Assembly (NCBI GenBank): GCA_951799405.1
Contig: OX637336.1
Coordinates: 16,721,479 to 16,785,478, forward strand
Length of the DNA: 64,000 nt
Reading direction: 5' to 3'
From: Agapetus fuscipes
Lineage: Eukaryota; Arthropoda; Insecta; Trichoptera; Glossosomatidae
Made by a program: the position numbers and the translations under genes. The notes below the pieces were generated by a model that saw nothing but the letters and a program-made list of their open reading frames with translations, made no database searches and was not told the DNA's origin. Positions 53,512-62,083 of this stretch are shown here, piece after piece (the stretch's first letter is position 1; each line of letters begins with the position of its first letter).

Positions 53512-53990
53512 GAAGTATAAGCTACAACACTCTTGCAGATAATCTTGGCTTATAGATTCTTAACCATCTGAACACATAACGAAGTATAAGCTACAACACT
53601 TGCAGATAATCTTGGCTTATAGATTCTTAACCATCTGAACACATAACGAAGTATAAGCTACAACACTTGCAGATAATCTTGGCTTATAGATTCTTAACCA
53701 TCTGAACACATAACGAATTATAAGCTACAACACTTGCAGATAATCTTGGCTTATAGATTCTTAACCATCTGAACACATAACGAAGTATAAGCTACAACAC
53801 TTGCACATAAACTTGGCTTATAGATTCTTAACCATCTGAACACATAACGAAGTATAAGCTACAACACTTGCAGATAATCTTGGCTTATAGATTCTTAACC
53901 ATCTGAACACATAACGAAGTATAAGCTACAACACTTGCAGATAAAATTTGCTTATACATAGATTCTTCAACCGTCTGAGCACATAGCAAC
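53512..53990. repeat. Tandem array, 67-bp unit, about seven copies
   Basis: Units begin at 53512, 53581, 53648, 53715, 53782, 53849 and 53916: one step of 69, then five of exactly 67. Each starts GAAGTATAAGCTACAACACT and includes CTTGGCTTATAGATTCTTAA. Units differ at only a few bases; the last is the most altered. No coding frame or gene is linked to it. Confidence 0.92.
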
Positions 53991-54019
53991 AAAAGAGCCT
54001 TTTCAGATACGATAGCTTA

Positions 54020-54395
54020 AAAAAATGGCGGCTGATCTGTAATGTAGGCGGCTGAGGCCTAGAATCAATTTTCATTTTTATAGATGTTTTGTAGATTTTT
54101 TAGTGTTTGTTTGTTTGTATAACTGGATGTAATTAATGCTTGTATTCCTTGTCTTATAGGTTGGTATGAGGCTCACCACCCATACTGTAAAAAATGGTTC
54201 ACTTTGCCAATGGCACCACTGTTTCAGGGAAGGTCGGCAAGAGTTGCAGGGCTTATGTTCATTTGAGATTGGATTTTTATATTGTAGGTCCACATGCGGC
54301 ATGTGTGAGCGCGAAATTATGCGTGTCTGTTTGTGGGAATGCATTTAATATGAACCGCAAATGATACACATCTTTGCAACTTAGATTTAGATTTA
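54020..54395 (+). mobile_element. RTE-A LINE 3' end including the last codons
   Basis: Begins AAAATGGCGGCTGATCTGTA, matching the last codons and stop region at 26770 and 62450 (antisense). A spacer follows, then the full module from ATTCCTTGTCTTATAGG to TTAGATTTAGATTTAGAT. Confidence 0.82.
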
Positions 54396-54453
54396 GATAG
54401 CTTATGTACGTGGGGTTGATACACACGTGAGAGACTCATACATAACTGGTTCT

Positions 54454-54622
54454 GGAGAGATGTCTTCCGGGATCTGTTGCAGTGGTCTATGAGAGATGGA
54501 GCTACCGGACGTTTTGCCAATGCCTACGATGGGCTTCTAATGTGGGGAAGATGGGCCATCGAAACGTCCGGAAGCTCCAGCTCCCACAGACCACGGCAAC
54601 AGATCCCGGAAAACATCTCTCC
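54454..54622. mobile_element. Foldback, 63-bp arms, 43-bp loop
   Basis: Arms 54454-54516 and 54560-54622 are inverted with about nine mismatches; outer ends GGAGAGATG and CATCTCTCC. A one-arm relative lies at 52338-52370 (TAGACCACGGCAACAGATCC) and parts recur at 51750-51790. Confidence 0.75.
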
Positions 54623-55032
54623 AGCATTTACATTAGGCCGCATAAGCCTAAAACTCTTATGCATACTATTTAATAAACGAAAATCAAGACACAAAAAAGA
54701 ACACTGAAATAGTAAATCCTTTCTGGCATCGTAACACAATACCTATCACACGGATTCGAACCGTCGTTTGTTGTTTGTAAACCAAACCTATGAACGATTG
54801 AGCTATCAATCAAATTTATTTAAAAAAAAAACAAATTTACCTATTTTTACCTTTGATTTTATCAACTTTGAAAATGAGTAGCCTTTTCGGTATACTGTGG
54901 ACATCTACAAATGTTTTTTTAATCTATCAGTGACGCTTTTATCAAAGATCGGTGATAATAATTGCGATTGTTAATTGTAATTACCTCAATTTAAGGATAT
55001 GTGATTTTGTTTAATTATTGTTCTATGTTCTA

Positions 55033-55105
55033 TGTGCGGGGACTCTCTAGATTTCAGAGACTAGTGGTGTATGACACTTGTTGCAGTGCCGTAGAGGTGA
55101 TGTGG
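55033..55105 (-). repeat. Sequence X downstream of a SINE2
   Basis: GTGCGGGGACTCTCTAGATT and ACACTTGTTGCAGTGCCGTA equal the exchanged 3' end of SINE2 at 41667-41960. It lies just beyond the tail of the next feature. Confidence 0.6.
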
Positions 55106-55134
55106 CGGTTTATAATAATATAATAATAATATTA

Positions 55135-55425
55135 GGATGATTTATTTGGTGAGCGCTGTTTTTGTGTGTATCACACCTCAAGAGCCCTCTGCGAGCTTGG
55201 TCGTCGCTGTAGAAAGCGCCAATTCTCAAGCAAGACCCAGTTGTTGTAAGGTTAGATGGACCTTTCAGTGACCGGTCTTTGGTAAAGGTTTATGAATTTT
55301 TCAACTCAGCGAAGAGCACATTCGAAATATAAATGGTAGAATTTTTGTGTTCCGCCGGGATCCAAATCCACAACCTTCCATTTACGAGTCCGAAGTGTTA
55401 CCACTACGGACTACGGACCGGTCCA
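55135..55425 (-). mobile_element. SINE2, full-length antisense
   Basis: Tail GATTTATTTGGTGAGCGCTG and TGTATCACACCTCAAGAGCC, body AAGCAAGACCCAGTTG, and head with CACTACGGACTACGGACC. Confidence 0.85.
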
Positions 55426-55429
55426 AGAT

Positions 55430-55885
55430 GTCCTGATTCTTTGTTGCAGGGCTGTTAGCTGCGTAGTGTTGTGGTGTGTGTTGCGTTGTCGTTGTTTTGA
55501 GACACTGAATGGAATTGACGATTAAAGGCGAAAGGAGATATCCTAGACTGCTGCCTTTGGTTCTATACAACTTATGCATATCTTGTACACGTGCCAAAAA
55601 CGGGATTTTTTTTGCGATGTCCTTGTTGGGAGTACATCAGGCCTGTCCTTTTAGGTAGTAGTTATATGTATGGAAATTTGGCTTCACCAATCGGGAGGAC
55701 ATTTTTTTAATTTCGCTCCATTGAAATTTAATCAAAATATGCAAATGCGAAAAATCACTCGGATCCGTTCGCAAAATTAATGAAAAAAATGGCCTGAAAA
55801 TAATTTTAATTATTTTTCTGGTGTTCAGTGAATTTCCATCTACATCCAGAAAGAGGGAGACTAAAGAATACCTGGATGACAGGAT
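55430..55885. other. Unassigned sequence
   Basis: No family match. One minus-strand frame of 71 codons has no recognisable motif. Confidence 0.3.
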
Positions 55886-55889
55886 AACA

Positions 55890-56610
55890 CAACTAAGCTA
55901 CACATATAGTGCAGCTTTCTATCTCCGAAGGGTTTCGTAAGTGGCGAGCGGAACCTATTTATTTTTACAGATCAGGGAGCTGGCCTTCCGCCAACCACTT
56001 CAGCTGAAGTGGATGTTTTCCAGCTCCCGAGGGGGCTGGTACTCATTTCTTGCGAAGACTGAGTAAACCTTGTCGGTATTTTCTTTTGGTTTTTGAAATT
56101 AACACCGAAACGGTAAATCATTTCTGACACCCTCGGTGGGATTTGAACCCGAGTTCTTTATTTTATTTTATTTTATTTTTAAGGAGAAAAAACAGATACA
56201 GACACAAAAACAAATACAAGAAAAATGTAAACATAAACAGTAGTGTGCCTTAATCCTAAAGAATTCCCACAGATATGTAAAAACAATAAAATAGCTGACG
56301 AAAAATAAAAACATAAAAGAAATCGATGAGGTAAAAAGTAAATCAAATTAACAACAGAAATAAAAATAAGAGGAAAGAAAAAAAAAAAGTGAAAAGAGAA
56401 ACTAAGAATAAACAAAAAATATACAAAAAAAGATAAAAAGAAAACCCATTCAAGATATAATGGATAGCACGGACATTTTATAAATACTTTTTAATAGGTC
56501 AGATCTAAAGGAGTACTTCACTTTATTAAATATATCTAAATCACTAAAATATATATTAAAATTCTCGGCATGGAATGCAAGCACTCTATCAACTGAGCTA
56601 TTGCCAATCG
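55890..56610 (-). mobile_element. SINE1 interrupted by a LINE tail
   Basis: Body 55890-56157 (ACTAAGCTACACATATAGTG to GGATTTGAACCCGAGTTCTT) and head 56561-56610 (ATTCTCGGCATGGAATGCAA, ACTGAGCTATTG) make one antisense SINE1 split by 400 bases. TTCT next to both junctions is a possible target duplication. Confidence 0.75.
56158..56560 (-). mobile_element. LINE 3' end with (TAAAA)n tail inside SINE1
   Basis: Left end TATTTTATTTTATTTTA is an antisense adenine-rich tail; the rest is AT-rich with a weak minus-strand frame (FSDLDIFNKVKYSFRSDLLK) resembling the end of a jockey/CR1-type ORF. Assignment rests mainly on the tail and on the clean split of the SINE. Confidence 0.5.
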
Positions 56611-56694
56611 ATAAATCATTGGTTTGAGCTTCTGCTTTGTGATTGGAAGGTGTGGGTTCAAGTCTGAGGGTGTCTAACAAGTACTTCCAAGTTC

Positions 56695-56885
56695 TAATTT
56701 AATTAAGCTGCACATATAAAGCGACCTCTTACCGCGTTGTTTCCGAAAGGGGTCGCATGTGGCGTGTGGAAAATATTTATTTTTACACGTTAGGTCTAAC
56801 GAATACTGCTACAGTTGAAGTGGAGGATTTCCAGTTCCCGAGGAGGTTTATTCTTATTTCTTGTGAAGGCTTAATTACTCTTACT
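56695..56885 (-). mobile_element. SINE1, 3' half, antisense
   Basis: AATTAAGCTGCACATATAAA, TTTCCGAAAGGGGTCGCATG, GAGGATTTCCAGTTCCCGAG and TCTTGTGAAGGCTTAATTAC. Confidence 0.7.
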
Positions 56886-56889
56886 TTTG

Positions 56890-57435
56890 AGTAGCTGCAA
56901 TTTTGTAGGAAAATTAAAAAATATACTTGTTGATGTTTCTCGATTAAAAAAAATAGTCAGTTTTTGAGAGGATAAAAATAAAATCAGCACACAATTCGAT
57001 TAATCAATAGTTTTTCTTGCTGTGAAATCCCTCCGTTTTCTTCTAAAATACAAATTGTAAAGCGCAACTGCTTTCTACCCCTGCATTGTTGTAAACGCTG
57101 TAGTTGGTTGCAGCCACCCCTAGTCGCCTCGGGGTGGCAACAGTCAGTATTCCCTCTCACCTGATTTAGGCCTTCTCGGGGACACGAGAAAAAACACAAG
57201 GGCTGTGTTAATCGAATACTGAAAGCAATTTAACTTTTTCGTTTAAAAAACCACCCCCAGGTGTAGCGGCAAAGATGTAACAATAACAGGGTTGTTATTT
57301 GTTACAATGTGTAATAATTGAGACCAAAGACGGCAATCCAGGGGTATCTTTGAAAAAGTAATAATTGTATGAAGACACAGAGTATGACATTTTTAGTGTG
57401 TCAATAATAATATTAATATTATCTTCATATGTGTA
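56890..57435. other. Unassigned sequence
   Basis: A minus-strand frame of 71 codons (57199-56984) shows no recognised motif. A short TAATAATATTATT dyad lies near 57405-57440. Confidence 0.3.
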
Positions 57436-57439
57436 ATAA

Positions 57440-57706
57440 TAATATTATTTCCTCGACTTATAGGTTGGTATACGACTGACCACCCATGCTGTAGAAAATG
57501 GTTCACTTTGCCAATGTCACCCCTGTTTCAGGGAGGGTCGGCAAGAGTTGCAGGGTGTATGTCCATTTGAGATTTGGTTCTTATATTGTAGGTTCACATG
57601 CGGCATGCGCAAGCACGAACTTGTACGTGTCTGCTTGTGAGAATGCATGTAATGGAATCCCCAATGTTGCATATCTTTGCAACTTAGATTAGATTAGATT
57701 AGATAT
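57440..57706 (+). mobile_element. RTE-A 3' module
   Basis: Starts TTTCCTCGACTTATAGG, complete with both stems, and ends in four TTAGA-type units. Confidence 0.83.
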
Positions 57707-58142
57707 GTGTAGGTACATATACTGGCTAAAGTCAAGCCATCCAAACGTAGCTCTGGACGAATGGATTCGTTGGTACGTATAGCCGTCCATGGGATTCGGA
57801 GCATGCGCCTCCAGCACCACATTTCGAAAGCCCCAGTTTTTCTCTTTTTTGCACACTCTATTTATATTTATTTGTTCATATTCATTTGCATCATCTTTAT
57901 ATAATGATTTTTTAATCAGTTGATAGGTCTTCTGTATGTACTATCGATTTGATTCAAGGAATTTGTGAGTTTCGCTAAGAATTTTAATCAAAAGTTTGGT
58001 GTTCGCTGGTAACAGACTAAGACAGGCGGAAGACAGGAAAAATGCAATTATTTCAAGCAACGATGTGCCCTGCTTCTCAAAGTGTGGATAATTTCCGAAT
58101 TAATTAATCAATGTCTTTCCTCATTCAGTTTTCCTTATCAGT

Positions 58143-58365
58143 ATCTGTTCCTTGACTTATAGGTTGGTATGAGGCTGACTACCCATACTGTTTAAAATGG
58201 TTAACTTTATCAATGTCATCCCTGTTTCATGTATTGGCTTAAATTCATTTGAGATTGAGTTTTATGTTGTAAGTCCACATGCGGCATGTGTAAGCGCGAA
58301 TTTATACGTGCCTGCTTTGTGGGAATGCATGTAATATGAATTTTAAATCTTTACAACTTAGATTA
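58143..58365 (+). mobile_element. RTE-A 3' module
   Basis: Starts CTGTTCCTTGACTTATAGG; part of the CAGGG stem region is deleted; ends CTTTACAACTTAGATTATTA. Confidence 0.78.
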
Positions 58366-58375
58366 TTAAAACTTC

Positions 58376-58543
58376 TCCCGGAGCTGGGAAACCCCCTCTT
58401 CAACTGAAGTGGTTTGTGTGAGGCCGGTTCCCTTACCCGTAGAAATAAGAACATAGGTCCCGAAGCGCCACATGCCACATAATCCCTTCAGGGATAACGC
58501 AGGCAAGGAGTTACACAATATGTGCAGCTTAGTTGAGTTTTCT
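58376..58543 (+). mobile_element. SINE1, 3' half
   Basis: CCCGGAGCTGGGAAACCCCC, GTGTGAGGCCGGTTCCCTTA and GTGCAGCTTAGTTGAG. Confidence 0.72.
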
Positions 58544-58696
58544 CTTATTGCTCATTATGTGTTTTACTACAACAAAAATGAAAAATATAGTTCTACAAGC
58601 TTCTTCGATAGCTCAGTTTGCAGAGAATATGATTTCCAAGCTATAAATGTATTTATTTAGTTTCTAACTAACATTTTTTTTTGCATTTTGTTTCAG

Positions 58697-58747
58697 GTAA
58701 GCGTTTTCTTCATTGCCCAACAAAATTTTCAAGCTGCACTTTACAAG
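58697..58747 (+). CDS. Candidate 51-base microexon (weak)
   Basis: TTTTGTTTCAG ends at 58696 and ACAAG|GTAATA starts a donor at 58748. The 51 bases are open in the phase that exon 22 would need (G+GT..., leaving G), giving about 17 residues around RFLHCPTKFSSCTL. The agreement may be chance: the exon is 30 kb from exon 22 and carries no family motif. Confidence 0.15.
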
Positions 58748-58798
58748 GTAATATATTTTATTATTTATTTTTGTATGGAATTTTGTATGGAAAAAAAA

Positions 58799-59064
58799 GT
58801 TCCTTGAGTTATAGGTTGGTATGCGGCCGACCACCCACCCATACTGTAAAAAAATGGTTCACTTTGCCAATGTCACCCCTGTCTCAGGGAAGGACGGCAA
58901 GAGTTGCAGGGCTTATGTTCATTTGAGATGGGTTCTTATAATGTAGGTCCACATGCGGCATGTGTTAGCGCGAAATTATACATGTCTGCTTGTGGGAATG
59001 CATTTGATGTAAATCTTAAATGGTATATATCCTTGCAGCTTAGATTAGATTAGATTAGATTAGA
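58799..59064 (+). mobile_element. RTE-A 3' module
   Basis: Starts AGTTCCTTGAGTTATAGG, both stems present, ends in four TTAGA units. Confidence 0.84.
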
Positions 59065-60527
59065 ATGTTTGAGAAGCTTTCCCATACCGATACTTTGTAA
59101 TTAGCTGAAACGCTATAGACAAGGTTAAAAGTTGAAGATTGGAAGTCTTTGGATTTAATTTTCGCTTTTTGGAGATTGCAGTGAAAATATACTAAACGGT
59201 TTCAGTCTTTGCAAAATTAGTCGCAGATTTATAATGAGAAAATAATTTTAGCTCCTACTTCCATAAAATAATCATCTTCCGTCATGTCACGACAAAATCT
59301 ACATTTACAGAATGTCTGGTCTGATTAGGATAACTAGCATTAAAAGAAGAAGAAGACGACTTTGACGTCTAATATCATTTTGTCTAACAACTAAAAAGTT
59401 AAAAGAGGAAGAAGACTTGTCTGACGTCTTATGTCATTTTTTAGTTGTAAAACTTTCTCTTGTGCGTTGACCATCAACCTGTCAACATGTGTTTGCGGCA
59501 GTGAGCCAAATAAATGGCGTGTTGCAAATACATCGAGTTTGATTTCTGCGAGTTGTAGTCCTCTCCACTTTTGCCCAGGATTCCTCTCTTCCCTACCATC
59601 CTTTTTATTCCTACATCTGAACCATTTTTAGACCAATGCCCATTGACAAAATGACATTCTGGCGATGGGCATTTTGTCTGTGCACATTATGTCGTTGGGT
59701 ATTCTGTCGATGGACATCTTGTTGTGGTAAACCTGTGTGATAAACTTCTTTTTTAATTTTTGTAAAATTACTTTTTAAGTTAGTCAAATGAAATATTTGA
59801 TTTTTGGGGGAATAGAAACGCTAATTTTCACGAAGAGTTGTACTTTTAATAATTTAAAAAAATATAATATTTAAAGACAGTGTCAATCTAAGTCATTTTA
59901 CGGTGTTGTTGATGTCCAACAAATTCATTGCTTATCCGTTGCCTCAAGTGAATTCTTTATGCAAGAAAAAAAGGATTTTTTGATAATCTATGGAGTTAAT
60001 GTTTTGTGTATAACACTTTTATAAATTAAACAACATAATTTGGCTCACTGACAAACGGCATACTTATAAATATTCCTAAGTAATTACTTATTTAATTCAT
60101 TATCTGCAATCTTAAGTTGCAGAAACTTATAGATAGGGTTCACTATGCATGCGCATACACAAGTAAGCTATGTTCTTACTTACTAAGTTAATACTTTCAT
60201 AATTGTATACTTGCAGAACAAAAATGAGTATATTTCATCCGTTCTTTCATATTTGTATTCTACCTACATGGAGGGTCACGCATTGCTTTTACCGCGTGAC
60301 TTTTCTGGAAAAAATACATTCATATTTTGATATAATCTTTACAAAATCTTTTCCTTGAGATTCTATAAAAAAATCAATTCATCTGTGAAGCAACTTTCCG
60401 ACTCACTAATTGTTTGATTCACCATTTCTTGATTTCCGAATCAACCCTTAACTTTCATCCCCTCTTCGCCATTTTCCGCCGGAATGTCTCCGGATCTTTA
60501 CATCCGGTTCTCACGTGGACCGGAACA
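59065..60527. other. Unassigned, mostly unique AT-rich sequence
   Basis: Two related pieces, GACGTCTAATATCATTTTG (59364-) and GACGTCTTATGTCATTTTT (59423-), form a short tandem duplication of about 60 bases. Otherwise nothing recognised. Confidence 0.35.
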
Positions 60528-60660
60528 CCAAGTACAAAACATCAAGGGTTATCTCAAATCGCAACCATAACGTTTCACAAAAAAATATAAGGAATTGAAA
60601 ACAGCGCCTTTACCGAGCGTTTTAGTTTCCCTACATTTTTGGTTACGGTTGATTTGGTTG
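60528..60660. mobile_element. MITE-3, partial copy
   Basis: Left end CACCAAGTACAAAACATCAA, then ACAGCGCCTTTACCGAGCGT and TTTTAGTTTCCCTACATTTT. Confidence 0.5.
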
Positions 60661-60796
60661 AAGATAGGGACGAAATTTCGGATATAGATAAGGATACGTA
60701 TATGATAATAATACAATTGCGATTACGGATATGAGTTATTTAAGATATTGTGAATGTGTACGTTTGGAATGTTGATTTGGTTGGCGATAGAGATGT

Positions 60797-61010
60797 TATC
60801 TGTTACTGTTACTGTATCCTGCCGCCGTTCCACTAGGGGTGGCCGGTACCTCCGCAGATGCGCCTCCACTTTTTTCTGTCCTTACAAACCACTTTCATTT
60901 CCTCAATATTCATCACCTTTTTCATACATACTCTTCTCTTATTTTCACTCTGCAGGTTCCATTCTTTCGCAATCTCACCTATTTGGTCTAACCATTCTTT
61001 CATCATTATG
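60797..61010 (-). mobile_element. RTE-C-like LINE 3' end
   Basis: TGTTACTGTTACTGTATCCT, then the reverse complement of TGGCCACCCCTAGTGG, and coding end sequence up to TGGTCTAACC. Closely similar to 37718-38012. Confidence 0.72.
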
Positions 61011-61110
61011 GTGATGAAATTTCGGATATAGATATGGATACGGATATGGGAATAATACTATTTCGGTATCGGACACAGATATCGAATTACTTCCGATATC
61101 CGCTAGTTTT
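61011..61110. repeat. Degenerate GGATAT repeat tract
   Basis: TTTCGGATATAGATATGGATACGGATATGG and further CGGATAT-like words; related words also at 60675-60740 and 61280-61320. Confidence 0.5.
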
Positions 61111-61318
61111 GGATAGTCAAACTAGGTAAAAGTATGACTTTATTTTTAAGTTATTATTTGGTCTTACAATCAGTCATATGAGTGATTGTTATAACTATTC
61201 ACTTAAAAATGCAAAAACATAATATATACAACATTCGTAATTTATATTACATTTTTCAATATAAGCTGAAAATTTGTTATCGGTTTCGGTTTCGGACATT
61301 GATTTCGGATATAGAAGG

Positions 61319-61384
61319 CTTAGAGGGCTTTTGAGGTGTGATTCATGCAAAAACAGCATACACCAAATAAATCATCCGAATATC
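61319..61384 (+). mobile_element. SINE2 tail fragment
   Basis: TTAGAGGGCTTTTGAGGTGT, AAAAACAGCATACACC and AAATAAATCATCCGAAT. Confidence 0.65.
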
Positions 61385-61449
61385 ATTACTATCCGTTAGT
61401 TTCGGTAACAAATACGAATATCCATCACATCCCTAGTTGACGCTATAGT

Positions 61450-61650
61450 TGAGTGCGAGCGTTTAGTGTTTTATACTTGGGGCACGGATCCGGATCCGGA
61501 AAAACCCGGAAGTGGGCGATTACCGCAACGTCTGCGACAAAACCTGGAGAACTAAACGGCAAGGAAGTCGGCGGATCAACGGGATTTGAACTCCACACCT
61601 GCAGGGTGAAATTGAAAACGCTTAGGTGCTCCACTCTTCTACCCGGAAAA
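61450..61650 (-). mobile_element. Possible fourth tRNA-derived SINE
   Basis: Minus strand shows AGAAGAGTGGAGCACCTAAG as a possible box A and GAGTTCAAATCCC as box B at suitable spacing, with a non-tRNA extension. Only one copy seen, so it could also be an old tRNA pseudogene. Confidence 0.35.
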
Positions 61651-61694
61651 CAAATTTATTTGGGATTTCTAGAAAATTTACATTTATCGAAAAT

Positions 61695-61905
61695 TATACT
61701 GTAAAAAAATGTTTCACTTTGCCAAAGTCACCACTTTTTTGGAAAGTTCGGTAAGAGTTGTAGTGCCTATGCTCATTTGAAATTGTGGTTTTTATATTTT
61801 AGGTCCACATGCGGCATGTGTAAGCGTGAACTTAAACGTGTTTGTTTATGGGAATGCATGAATTAAGAGAATATAAGCTTAAATGATATCTTTGCAACAT
61901 ATTTA
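61695..61905 (+). mobile_element. RTE-A 3' module
   Basis: Starts TTATACTGTAAAAAAATG, CACATGCGGCATGTG stem kept, and fades after ATATCTTTGCAACAT. Confidence 0.72.
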
Positions 61906-62083
61906 TTTTCAATTCCTAGGAAATTCTGATTTAAAGAAAACGTTCAGTACCTACCCTTAGTACGAGTTGCAAAACTTGAGTAAAGTAAAGTTTACGGAAA
62001 GTATTAAAGAGGGATTTACCCGAAAATCAAATACAGTATTGTATACGCGCTCAGTAAAACTGTCAAATGCCTGCCCTTTACTT

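Noticed and set aside
53512..53990. CRISPR array
   Set aside because: Whole 67-base units are repeated with no unique spacers, in a eukaryotic setting without cas genes.
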